A stretch of DNA of 64,000 nucleotides from Acorus gramineus (taxonomy: Eukaryota > Streptophyta > Magnoliopsida > Acorales > Acoraceae): contig JAUJYN010000020.1 of assembly GCA_030737835.1 (NCBI GenBank), positions 496,001-560,000 on the forward strand. The letters run 5' to 3'. The notes below the pieces were generated by a model that was not told the DNA's origin, did not search any database, and saw only the letters and a list, made by a program, of their open reading frames with translations. Below are positions 1 through 12,100 of this stretch, one piece after another; positions within the stretch are counted from its first letter, which is position 1; each line of letters opens with the position of its first letter. The position numbers and the translations under genes were made by a program.

Positions 1-522
1 TCACGCCCCGGGCGTCCCCGAGACGCGGCAAGTGTATATATAATATCAGAATCTACACAGGAGGCAAGCAGCCAAAATGACACACAGACAACAAAAGCAG
101 GGCTGACAGGATATATACACCAAATGCGGATAACTAAAGACTGAATCTGTAATCAAAACACACTACAGACTCCATACATAATCACATGTCCTGTGAGAGC
201 CAATATACATACAAAGACATCCAAATACAACCAAACGCGTGCCCAAGCACGGAAAATAATACATACTGGTACAAGGGATGCTGATAGTCTCTGCAACTCG
301 CGGGACGTGGCGCTACTCCGCTACTGATGAAGTCCCTCGGGGAGCTCCTCCTCTGGACCCGACTCAGATGACACTGTAGAGAAAATATTATGCGAGGGGT
401 GAGCCACACGCTCAGTGAACGGCACAACCCATGCATCACAGACAATATTGACCACAACCAGATAAACCTTAACATCCACAACCACATTTACCATAGCCAC
501 CAATAACAACAATTCCTCAACT

Positions 523-870
523 AGTGGGTCGCTACCGCCAACCCACTACACCCTCACCCTCACCCTCAATGGGTGACCAAGGATGTTGGGACTAATCAAC
601 ACAAAACCAGCGGGTCGCTTCCGCCAACCCGCTACACCCTCACCCTCACCCCTCAAGGGGTGACCAAGGATATTGGGACTAACTACACCAAACCAGCAGG
701 TCGCTATCGCCGACCTACTACACCCTCACCCTCACCCCTCAACAGGAGTGACATAGGATATTGGGACTGACAATCATCCATTGACAAATCCAGCGGGTCG
801 CTCATCGCCAACCCACTACACCCTCACCCTCACCCTACAACGGGTGACATAGGCTCTTGGGACTGACTAG
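523..870. repeat. Four-unit tandem array inside the LTR
   Basis: Units begin near 523, 609, 695 and 792, giving spacings of 86, 86 and 97 bp. Each starts with a variant of AGCGGGTCGCT, then has a run of CACCCTCACCCTCACC, then GGGTGACCAAGG or GGGTGACATAGG and TTGGGACT. The related LTRs carry different two-unit arrays with the same TCACCC runs, so the array is a fast-changing part of this LTR family. Confidence 0.85.
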
Positions 871-1739
871 GCTGTTGGTCACCCTTGGTCCACCGATAGT
901 CTCTCCTCACTCCGTAGGTCGTTTGGCCACTCCCACGTTCAGCACAGTCCTTCACCAAATCAGGAGGCGCCTACTACTGGGAGCCCCTGCACGGGACAAC
1001 CTGTCTAACGCTGAGGTAGTCTCTAAAGGATCCAACGAAGGGAACAGAACAGCCTATCCATCGCATATGATCCACTCGGATCCGCAGACAACACATCATA
1101 ACAACACTAATGTTCTGAATTCCTCATAACCCACCGGGGCGCATAACTACGATGCGGGGAACATGCATAAGGTTATAACAGGGTGGAATATCGTTGGGGA
1201 AAGAAACTCGGGAGGGCAGCGTGAGTTCCCGTTATAGGACACCCCGACAACCAGACAAGGAACACGGTGTACCCTAACCCGGGTCTCACCGCTGTCCTCG
1301 CAAGGCCCCTCCCCTATAATATTCACTATAACATGCAATTTAACAAAATACTAGCATTTAATTTAATAAATAAACTAGTAGGGCACATGCATCGGTCGGG
1401 CTTCCTAACATGGAACCAGGGGACATGCTGCATGGCTCATACACATATCCTAAGGGTGCAAGTCCCTAACATGCAAAGTCTAGGGTAACATGCATTCTAC
1501 AATTAAATCATGCTCGCATGATATACATATTACACATGTCAATATCTATCCATGGTGCCCCAGGAGAGGTCGATATACGCCCAAGTGCGTATAACACCTC
1601 TCTACTGGGTTGGATTGTCCCACTCACCAGAGATCGGGGTCGTCGCGCGACCGTCCGTCCAGATCTGCAAGACAGACATTCAACAAGGTGAGAACAATGC
1701 ATAAAATACCCAAAAAAATACATCTAAAATACCCAACAC

Positions 1740-2480
1740 TCGGATAAACGTGCATACGGCCCGTACGCACGTGTATCCGAGCATCCCGACTCACTCCCGA
1801 ACCCACCGGGCAGCCGCACGCACGGCCACCCGCCCCGGGCGCACAGCCGAGCCCAGCCCGCACACCCGGACACCACCGGCGCACTCTCGCACGCCTGCCC
1901 GCGCGCCCCGACGCACCGCCGCACGCACGCGCACGCTCGCGCGCGCCCGCGCGCACCGCGCGTCCAGCCCAGCGCGCCCCCACGCGCACGCCCCAGCACG
2001 CGCACGCACTGGCCCCCAGCACCGCGCGCACTGGCCCCCAGCACCGCGCCCAGGCGCATGCCCAGGCGCCCTACCCAGTACCCAGGCACAGTGCCCAGGC
2101 GCCCTGCCCGCGCGCGCGCACGCTCGCGCCAGCACCCGCGCGCACCCGCGCGACCACTCCGCGCGCACCCGCGCGCACGCACCCGCGCGCGACTGCGCGC
2201 CCGACTGCGCCCACCAGCGCCCAGCACCCGCGCCCAGCGCCCAGCACCCAGCGCCCAACGCCCGCGCCCAGTGCCCAGCACCCAGCGCCCAGTGCCACCC
2301 GCGCGCACGCACGCGCGCACCCTGCCAGTGGCCCTGCCTGCTGCGCCTGCTGTTGCTGCCTGCCTGCCAGCCCGAGCTCCCTTACCACCCACCTCCGGCC
2401 ACCAATGGCCTCCGACCACCACTCCGACGGCCACCCACAGCCACCCACAGCCACCCAACCCCAAATCCATCCCCCTAGCA
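1740..2480. repeat. Extremely GC-rich low-complexity LTR core
   Basis: This is a block of GCGC/CGCACGC/CCCAGC-rich sequence inside the left LTR, open in several frames on both strands. The apparent proteins are Ala/Arg/Pro/Gly low-complexity strings, so I do not call genes. A similar block occurs in the opposite orientation at 3155-3560 in the neighbouring LTR. Confidence 0.8.
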
Positions 2481-3113
2481 TACATCTATGCAAGAAAAGA
2501 GAGGAAAAGAGGCTTACCAAGGGGAGGAAGCGAAGTCCGGTTGCTCTCCACGCACCGAAACCTCCCTCAAAAGGCTTCTAACGCCCGGATCTACCTCCAC
2601 CACCGAAATGGCTCAAATCAGGGAAGAAGAGAGGGGGGATGGAGGGGCAAAACTCGCCGGAATTCGGATTTGAAAGCACCGGGGTGTAGATCGGGCCCGA
2701 TCTACACTTCCTATGCTTTAGGTTTTAAGCTTTGAGGGCTCTAGGGGGGTCAAAAGTGAGAAAAAGAGAGAGGGGAGAGAGAAAAACTCATTTGGTAGGG
2801 ATGATGAACAGTACCTCGAAAATTAGATCCCATCCTTATATAGTGTGCGACTTAAAAACCCAGATACGCCCCGGAACTGTGAAATTTCGGAAACGTTACC
2901 GGAATTCAACGAAATTTTCGTGAGAGGTCTAAAACGGCACCAGGACACCAAATATGCAGTTAGATTTTCAATCGGAGTCCTCTAACTCAGGACGATAGCT
3001 AACAGTCCAAAAATTAGCGGTTCCAATCGAAAACCCTAAAAATTTTAAAAACTGCCAGAACGCTCCAGCGGTTACCAGCAGGCTAAAAGTGACACAAGTA
3101 TAACATTAGGGGT

Positions 3114-6083
3114 TGTTGGGAAGTCATGCATGCTAGGTAGTTGGTTTAGGGTGAGTGAGAAGTGTGGGGGAGGGATTAAACGGGGTTAAAAGAGTGATGG
3201 GCGCGTGCGCAGGTCTGTCCACCCGCGTGTGCGCTCAGACGCGCGCAGAGGGGAGGTGGCAGGCGCAGGAGGGCGCGCAGTCGGCGCGCGGGCTCGCAGG
3301 AGGGTGCGCGCGGAGCGAGCGCGTAGGTTCGCGTGGACGCTGGCAGCGCGCGCGGTGCACGTGGATCGTGCGCGCAAGTGCGCGAGGGCGCGCGCGAGCG
3401 GGGCAGGTTGTCTAGGAGCGCCTGGGCATGCGGCAGGGTGCCAATGCACACGCGCACGTGCGTGCGCGTGCTGAAGCATGCGCGGGGCTGCCCAGGGGCT
3501 CGGGTAGGTACTGGGGCACTCGGGCATGCGTGCGAGCCCGTATGCGTGCATGTCTAAGTCTTTGGCATTTCTAGTAATTTCTAAGTGTTATAATGTGATG
3601 TTACTCACCAAATTTGATGCCCTTACCTTGCAGATCTCGTCGGATGGGATGCGCGAGGTCCCGGGTTGCAGTGAGTGGTTTGATCCAATCCCCCCCCCCC
3701 TCGAGATGCGCTCGACGCGCGTAGTCGTGCGTCGCGCATCGAAATGACATCCTAGCTATACTACTTATGTAGATAAGTAGTATGGCCATGCTTAAACTAT
3801 AATATGTTAGACATCTTGCATGCGACGCTTATATTGCATGTATTGTATCCATGTATGAATGATTGTGTTGCATCCGCCCCTCTAGTATGGGCATGTATTT
3901 CTGTAATGTGTATGGATGTATAGAATATGGCATGCCTTAGGTAGTATTGTAATACTACTCCAACCATATTAATTGGAATATCAAGCATGATTAAGTCTGG
4001 GTTAATAACGGGCACCTGCCTAATATTCCCTTGCAATAAGACTCGAGGGCGTGGTGTAGTTGTTGCGCCCATGCTAATGGGACAAAGCTATGACCAACTT
4101 CATGAGATGATGATCTCTCTCGTCCTCTCCCTCTGCACGAACTGAGTAAGTAGAGGCGATTTCCTACTCGACTCGGGTTCGTTTGGAATATTAGCATTCA
4201 CCTGTTAGTGCACGAGATCGCGCTTGACCCTTCCCTTTTAAGTTGGCGATATCCAACACATGCTTAAGTTAGGCCATGTATGCATGTTGTATGATTTATT
4301 ATGATGTAAATCCATGTTAGGGAGTATCCCTATAATTATTTGATAGGTTATCGTGCATGTAGTTCATGTACATAACTAGATATAATTCTCCTGGATATAT
4401 ATATGCGCATGTTAAAACTGATTAGGCCTATCTGAAATAGGCGTGGGTATGACCCGTTGTCGGGTTGTACCTTATTAATTAGAGCGCTAGCGATGTAATC
4501 GCCCCGTGCATCCGAGCGATGCACTCGTTTGGAATTCAGGAGAATCCATTATCTTATCGGTTTTGTTAAGCCGGTAGTTGTGGCATTAAGCTAGGCCTAC
4601 CCGTGCGAGGCGTGTATATGAACCGCCTGTTGGGTTATGTGCCTTGGGATTATTTCTGCGTGAGAGCAGAGGCAACCCCCCCCCCCTTGTGTCCGAGCGA
4701 CGCAACCGTGTGGGAGTACAATAGTGTTCGATATCATCGATATGTGATTATCGAGAGTAGTTGTTTTTCCATTTGGGTTCGCTTTGTGAACATGGAGTGC
4801 TTCCTCCCAATGTCGTCCGTGTTGAAGCGGCCCGGGTTGTAGTTGTCCAGACAGAGGGCTCCCATCCGTAGGTACCACCCATGCGTTCGGAAGCGTACTG
4901 ATCATGGGAGTGTGTGAGGTAGAGGCTACCTGGGAGAGGGCTAACGAATGATATTGCGAGCGTGAAATCGTTCTCCCCTTCGTTGGATCCGATGTAGGAA
5001 CTTCCCGGCGTTGAAAAAGCTGTCCTGACAGAGGGCTCCCATCCGTAGGTACCACCGATGCGTTCGGAAGCATACTGATCATGGGAGTATACCAGGTAGA
5101 GACTACCCAGGGAAAGGGCTACCGGTGGACCAAGGGTGTAGAGGAGTCTAATCTCTCCAAAAGTCCTATGTCACCTCTAAAGGGTGAGGGTGAGGATGAG
5201 GTGAAGACACGTCGCCGCGTGACCCATTCGTTGTTCGTCCGTTCCCATAGTTGTTGGGTCTGGTTGCGTATCGATGTTCAAAGACATCGTTGGGCAGTTA
5301 TCTCGATGTAGATGATCCAGTAGTGTTGTGTAGACAAGTAATTCTGGGTCTCTTCGACCAACGGTATGGTCTCTCCCCAAGAGTCCCAAGAGTCTCCCTC
5401 CGAGAGTGAGGGTGAGGGTAAGGTTGGTGATCCAATAGTGTTGTGTAAACCAGTAATTCCGTGTCTCTTTGACAAACGGTATGGTCTCTCCCCAAAAGTC
5501 CCAAGAGTCTTCCTCCGGGAGTGAGGGTGAGGGTGAGGGTGAGGTTGGTCGCGCCGCCGCGTGACCCTGTTATCCATTGAGTTTCCACCCATGTTTTCCT
5601 TGAAAGGAAATTGCTTTACTATTGAACTGTTGTATTGGTGATTGGTTTCCAGCCACTCACTGAGCTTGTAGCTCACCCCTCGCATACTGTTTCTTTTCTA
5701 GGGCAGTGTTGGGCGTGGAGCTGGAGCTTCCCTGTGGCGTGGTCTTATGGGCGTGGAGCGTTCTTCCGACGGGTGGCGAGTGCGAGGCTGTCAGCAGTCC
5801 TAGAGTCTTTTTTTGTATTGTAAATCGTGCATGTGGCGCAGGTTGTATTTTATTTGGACTAGACTTGGCTCTCACAGGACAGTGATTGTGTATTCGAGTC
5901 TGTAATAATGTTTTTGGTTTACAGACATTGTTGATATCTTATGCTTCCGCTTTTTAGTCAGTTATCATTATCTTTGCTTTGCCACCTTGTGTGTTGTTGT
6001 TGGAGTCTTTGTTGACCTCAGGTATTGATAGCTGATACTTCATTATTGCCTCGTCTCGGGGACGGCCGCCCTGGGGCGTGACA
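3114..6083 (+). mobile_element. Truncated long LTR of the same gypsy family, plus orientation
   Basis: From about 3640 to 6083 this is a close reverse-complement match to 50464-52950. It includes the end GGGGCGTGACA at 6073-6083, the two-unit TGAGGG array (about 5390-5560) and the tRNA-poor AT tracts. The part at 3155-3560 is GC-rich like the core of the left LTR. The 600-bp U3-like start expected before the GC core is absent, so the copy is 5'-truncated near 3114-3155. The exact left boundary is not resolved. It abuts the left LTR head to head. Confidence 0.7.
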
Positions 6084-7380
6084 ATATTAATTAGCTATAC
6101 ATTAATTAAATCCATGGAAATATAAATAACAACCTTCAAAATGGGCTGGATATCAAATTCAGATACAGGTGTATCTGGAATTTGATTTATCAAATACACA
6201 TTCCATACAAGTGAATGTGCAATGTATTTGAAAAATCTTAAATTTGAATTAGTCGAATAATGCTGATACAAAGCTAAAAAATATCATGAATGACACATTA
6301 TGCATAATTATACACAAACACACAATCGTAAAACAATTGTACAGATCATACATGGCACACAACAATGCATATAAATCAAGATACAAGCCATGTATCTGAA
6401 TTTAAAATTAAATAAAGATTCAATACATGTATATGATGATTCAAATGAATAACGAAAAATCAAAATCAACATAATTTATTCAGATAAAAAAAAAGACTAG
6501 CCTGAATGGACCACCATTGTTTGCACAACAAACTGGTCACAAATTAAACTAAATGAATAAAATTCTTCTCTTCTCCACCGATCAAACTGAAACAAAATAA
6601 AATTTGATGTTTGTTTTCAAATCCATCTGAAAACTAAAAAATAGCAAAATATTGTAATTTTTGGGATCTAAAAAAACCTAACCTGGATGCATCAATTTCT
6701 GTTTGCACCAGAATCAGATCACACAGAAAGAAAAAAAAATCGTGAATTCACCTCGTATACACCAACCAGATCTGAATAAAAAATGAAATTCATATTTGTT
6801 TTCCTATCAGCCGATCATTCACAATCAGAAATGGAGAATCGTGAATTTTTTGGACGTCAAATTGAAAATAAATATTCAAAAACGGAAAGATATCACAAAT
6901 CATAATTACCTCGGAATTAATGGGGCGGTTATGGAATACTAAAGCGATTAATTAGGGAGGGGGGTAATATAGGTATTTCAAACTTGCCATCTCATGGGGC
7001 TTAGGATTGAGTCTATCAATTGGGGCCTAAAAATCATTATTGCAAAAAGAATAAAACAGGTATTATGCATATGGGACTTACTTGGAGCCTATAAGTTGGG
7101 GCTTGTGAATCATTTCCTTTATTGGAGACCTTGAGCAGCCTAGGATCCTTCGGTAAAAAGTACATCTACCAACATGTCAAAAATGTGGTTTATTGACGTT
7201 TTTACATTAAATAAACATTAGTTTAAATTTATTTGTAAAATTTGTGCACATTAATTATTATTAACAAAATGCCAACCAAGTTTTGATTTATTGGCTAACA
7301 CCCTTTATGATGTAAAGGATATCTAGAGGGACACTAATTTTCAAATATATATAACAGATAATGACAGTTGATTTGACACT
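6084..7380. other. AT-rich intergenic DNA
   Basis: This lies between the LTR end and a foldback element. It is A/T-rich with no convincing ORF, RNA gene or domain. It is downstream of the AP-5 mu gene (minus strand). Confidence 0.6.
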
Positions 7381-8010
7381 GAACCCCTTTATACTAATGG
7401 AATAGAGTGGATGATATAACACAATTCCACGGAGAACTTGAAATACAAATATTAATTTATTCTCACTTATTCTAACATAGCTATACACATCTATTCCTTC
7501 CACTCAAACAGTTTTTTAGGCTTATTCTTCACTTATTCTCCCTCCCCCCCTTCCTTCCTCCTCCACACACCCCCTATTCCACTACCCAACCATTTGGATG
7601 GGGAATAGTAGGGTAAAGGGGAATAGGGGTAAAAAAACTGTTGGGTGGGTGGTATAAAGGGGTATAGCTATGCAGAATTAGGTGAGAATAAGCTGATATT
7701 TGTATTCCAAATCCCCCGTAGAAGTGTTATTCCTCCACTGGTATAAGGGAACCTACCTATCAAATCACATGTCATGACTTCATATACATCAATGGAGCCC
7801 ACATGTCAAATCAACTTTTTACATATTATTCACATTTTATTCTTCATCAACCAAACATTCCAACATTTATTATTACATTTTTCAACGAAAATAACTGAAA
7901 ACACAACCAAACAGAAAATCATTTATTCCATTGGTAAAGTCAATAATACCAGGAATACGTATAAATCCCAGAATAGATGTCTCTATCCAAACGGGTCAAT
8001 TTGGTACTAA
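7381..8010. mobile_element. Foldback (inverted-repeat) element plus MITE-like tail
   Basis: An imperfect inverted repeat has a left arm at about 7381-7520 and a right arm at about 7615-7752. Both carry AATACAAATAT, TTATTCTCAC and CATAGCTATAC in matching order when one arm is reverse-complemented. The following 7870-8005 is similar to 20775-20895: both have AATAACTGAAAACA, then TTATTCCATTGGTA, and end near ATCCAAACGG. This looks like a dispersed non-autonomous DNA transposon family. No transposase is present and no target-site duplication was established. Confidence 0.5.
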
Positions 8011-9164
8011 ACGTAGATAAAATTGTGTGAAATACAAAGGCTGATGAAATAAGAATTTTGTGATACATGAGATCTGGACATCTCCACTCGAAGTCTTATC
8101 TATATCAAGTGCGAGAAGGTTTCGCAAGTCCATACATCCAACGATCAAAAAGAAAAGAAAAAAGAAAGAAAAGGAATGCATGGCACTCCAAGCTATTAAT
8201 ATTCAAAAAGGATGTTCATCAAATCATGTTAGCACATTAAATAATGACATTTTTAGCTATGCTTTCCTTGCATTTTGATTATATTAATTAATGTAAATAG
8301 AAGAAAATTAGTCATCTTAAATAAATACTGATCATATATCAACTCTAAAACAATCAAGTTGTTGAAAAACTGAATATATTCATTTTATTCGAAATCAAGT
8401 ATGGAAAGAGAGAAGAATAATCAATTAGATTATCAATGATAAATTTTATGCATTATAGAAATGTCTAAGCTATTATTACTATAAATATTAGGATAATATG
8501 TTATTTTTCACCTTTATGTTATTATTACTGTAAGATTTTTTATAATAAGTGAAAAAAATAACACATCCCATTGAATAAAATTTCAATAATAGTTAAATGT
8601 ATTATTTAAAGGGGTATGAAAATAAATATCATACGTTTTAAAAAAAATATATACGAAAAAAAAAACCCTTATGATTGGGGATCCTAGATTCATGGCACAA
8701 ATCCCATGGTCTTAAACAGTGGTAAGAGTTTAAACGCAGAATGTGCACATTGTGTTGTATAAAACAAACTGATGGAAAGCTTCACCCCAACCAAGCTTCG
8801 CTTGGCGGTCTGGGACACACACCACTCCCAAATTAAATTGCCATGCATCAACAGCATATAATATTTACCATAAAAGCCACGGAGCATATACTCTACCAAA
8901 AATACCACAGCGTATACAACTCAAAACTCCCAAAATTTTGAGCAATAGAGAGCTCTTCTTCAGACAAATGCGCAATTTATTTGCATACAACTCATCTCGA
9001 CTTCAAAAATGAATCCCCAAATCTCGTATTTGTCATGCATCCATTCCAACTGGTTTTAACCTTCTGTTACATTGTGTATGAAAATTGTGGCTAACTCTGC
9101 TGCTGTCATTAAACCAGTCTGATCACAGATGTTCTCCTTTACCAGACATCGCGGAAAATTTTCC
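8011..9164. other. 3' flank of the AP-5 mu gene
   Basis: This is downstream of the AP5M stop codon (9165-9167, minus strand). It presumably holds the 3' UTR and then AT-rich intergenic DNA. No other coding or RNA feature is supported. Confidence 0.5.
8976..8981 (-). terminator. Candidate polyadenylation signal of AP5M
   Basis: AATAAA is read on the minus strand about 184 bp past the AP5M stop. Plant polyadenylation signals are loose and AT-rich DNA contains many such hexamers, so this is only a candidate. Confidence 0.25.
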
Positions 9165-12100
9165 CTACACTTTAGGTGAGGCAACAAAAGGACACTTTCC
9201 CAACGTATTCCACAATATATAATCTCCAGCTGAAGCCTGCAAAAAAGCATGATGTGGGTGGAAAATTCCCTTAAAAAGGTGGAAGTGGGACAAAAATAAG
9301 CTATATAAAGGTATGAAATGGTTTGATGTAGCAATAAGTATATGTTCTTCAAATCTTTGTTCCTTCTACTGTTATTTTACTTTCCTCATACTACAGAAAG
9401 TTTTGGATGCATAGAAATAGGAACATGTTGCCTGTCAAAATCATTTAGTACCATACGATGGACATTAAAAATTTGTCAACAATTCAGATTCCCTATTAAC
9501 AGCTAAAGTTGTTGGTTATGGATCTGAATTTTTTAGTAAACAAGTTTTCCAGGATGTGAATGCTATTCTCATCACCTAGTTATACTCATTGAATAAATAC
9601 CTACCAAAAAAAGGCAAAGGGAGAAAATCACTCTGAACATTCAATGGGTTTTTAGGAAGGGGAGAGAAAGCAAACATTTAATCAGATCACATAAATTTAG
9701 AGACCATAAAAGAAAATTTGTGTCTGTCTGAGTGTTTTAAAAGAGAACAAGAGGGGGAAGGTGGTGTTCAGCTTCCCAAGACATGGGTAGAAAAATCACT
9801 GATGATGTTTCAACAAAATAAACTGGCAATATTGTCCCTTTACTTTTAAATGTTAATAATTTATTTAACAAGGAAACAATGTGCTGACTATTGGAGCAAT
9901 GCCCTACACTTCGTCTCCGCATCATGTCTTATAACAGCAATCATTTTTGACGTGCCATGTCCAACACCTGTGCTTTATGTCAAACATAGTGATTATGTCC
10001 ATGTATTTACTAGACATTTTTCATTATTGATTTATTTATCATGATGCGATCGTTACAGGCCCAATACAAACTCTTGCCCAGTTTTAAAACAATGTTAACA
10101 GCAGTATGGCACAAAAAGATTTTTTCAGATTGCATGGCATAATTGGGCAAGATATTTTGAGATTATGCAAAACAAAACCAATGAAATTTTACACCTCATT
10201 TTGATGTCTAACCTGCATCGAGGATTCAATGGGTGCTCGAACAGACGGATATATGCTTACCTGCATGGATACACATATCTAAGCCAATTTTAAGAATAAA
10301 TAACTGATGTAAGACGATTTGACAAGAAAATCAACCATTATTGGGGAAGGAAAGTTAAAAAAAAAGAAACAATTAATGTGATGTAAAAAAGGAAACAATT
10401 AATGCTCATAATTAGGAGAATCAAATTTACATTGATTTCTCCATGATTATGAATTTATTTTGAATATTTTTAGTCACATTTAATTACTTATTAATTGGGT
10501 ATTAATTTAAGAGCAATATATAATATTTTAAGAGCTATTTTAGTACGTTTTAATGGTGTTTTAGTGGCTCCATTATAGGGATCCGAATTTCTGTATTTTT
10601 CTTTTTTTTCCTTAGGTTTTCTTGCTTTGCAAGTCACATCACCCTATTTAATCATATCAAGGGGTTGTGCAAATAATCAATTAATAATATTTTGAGTTTT
10701 CTATTTATTTTAAGAGTTGTTTCTTTTATTCTTTCTTCCGTCCTACGGAAAGGATTTTACGGAGTTGACGTTGTTCGTCTTCATCTTGTTTCTCACAACG
10801 TTTCGCGCTTCCAACTACGTCAAGTGGTATCAGAGCTACGGCTACACTCCATGGCAACGGAAGGAGAACAAGGAAACCAAAACCTCGTCACTCCCGAGCG
10901 GTTTCAAGCATTAGAGGCTACCGTTCAACGGCTGACGGAGGTGATGGAGCGTGTGACGGTTCGTCAAAATCGGGAGCGTCCGGTGGTCGATGAAACCGTT
11001 CCACAGAGGACTCAAAATCCTCGAGTCCCTTGACACGACGAGGATGACTTCTCCGTAGAGGAACTCCATGAGTTTCTCAATTCCAGACATGCGCGTGGTG
11101 TTTATGAACGACCGCAGGCTGCGGATCGTACCCGCAACTTCTGGGTGAAGGTCGATTTGCCCGAATTCAACGGCCAACTTCACATCGAGGATTTTCTCGA
11201 TTGGCTTGCGGCAGTTGAACGCTTCTTTGACTATAGGGAGGTGCCTGACGCGAAGAAATTGAAGCTTGTAGCAATCAAGCTTAAAGGCGGGGCATCAGCG
11301 TGGTGGGAACAACTTCAATTGTCTCGCACCAAGATGGGGAAGTGTCCAATTCAGACATGGTACCGTATGAAGCAACTTCTTCGTCAACATTTCTCCCAGT
11401 CGACTATGATCAAATTTTGTTCTAACAATACCAAAATTGCCACCAAGGCAATAGGGCTGTGAGGGACTATACAGAAGAGTTCTATCGATTGTCATTTCGC
11501 AACGACATCGTAGAAACAGAGGCGCAATGGGTGGCTCGTTACATCGGTGGGTTAAAGCCGACGATATACGATTTGGTGTCTTTGCACCCTATTTGGACAT
11601 TATCAGATGCGGTGAAGATGGCGGAGAGGGTGGAAATACTTCATAGTTGTTCAATTATGAGAAGTTCAATGTATGGCCAAGATATTGTAAAAAATTTTCA
11701 AATCTCGACGACATCGTTTGACAAGAAGACTACTCTGATTCCGAGTATTGGAACAAACCAGCCAACCCAAACGTTCCTGGAACAAGGAAAAGGACATGGT
11801 GATGAAGTTACATCGTCAACCACAATGGCTCATACGGTGAATCGAAGGGATCCTTACGAGTCCCAGTTCGAGCAGAGGATCGTTTGTCATCGATGTGGAG
11901 AACAAGGGCATCGATCCAACCAATGTCCTCAAAGAGATCGTCGTACCATGAATCTAGCACTAAGCAAAGATGTCGTAGAAGAGGATGCCTACTATCACGA
12001 GTATGCTGGTGACGATGAGGAAGATGGAGATCTGAAGGAAGAGGTTCCAGCTATATGTCCTCCAGGAGAATCTCTTATGGTTCAGCGGTTGATATGCACA

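Larger units (their letters stand above)
1..3105 (-). mobile_element. Long LTR of a Ty3/gypsy (Tekay/Del-like) retrotransposon, minus orientation
   Basis: The left end matches, in the same orientation, the start of the LTRs at 50464 and 56985 (TCACGCCCC followed by GTCCCCGAGACG). The right end at 3101-3105 (TAACA) matches their other end. The missing first two bases (TG) would lie just outside the window. The copy is diverged from the 50-60 kb LTRs and carries a GC-rich core (about 1740-2480) where those carry AT-rich sequence. It also holds a four-unit tandem array at 523-870. The conserved U3-like end lies at 2820-3105 on the minus strand. No internal region is visible beside it, so it could be a solo LTR or one end of an element reaching left of the window. 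ORFs inside are low-complexity and not genes. Confidence 0.75.

Noticed and set aside
523..870. Possible CRISPR-like array
   Set aside because: Units are contiguous tandem copies of 86-97 bp without unique spacers, inside a plant LTR.
1624..2735. Overlapping long ORFs (up to 253 aa) on both strands
   Set aside because: They arise from GC-rich low-complexity LTR sequence; every frame is open and the translations are Ala/Arg/Pro/Gly strings with no domain.
3155..3557. ORFs in GC-rich DNA at 3155-3557
   Set aside because: Same cause as above: GC-rich LTR core, open in several frames on both strands.
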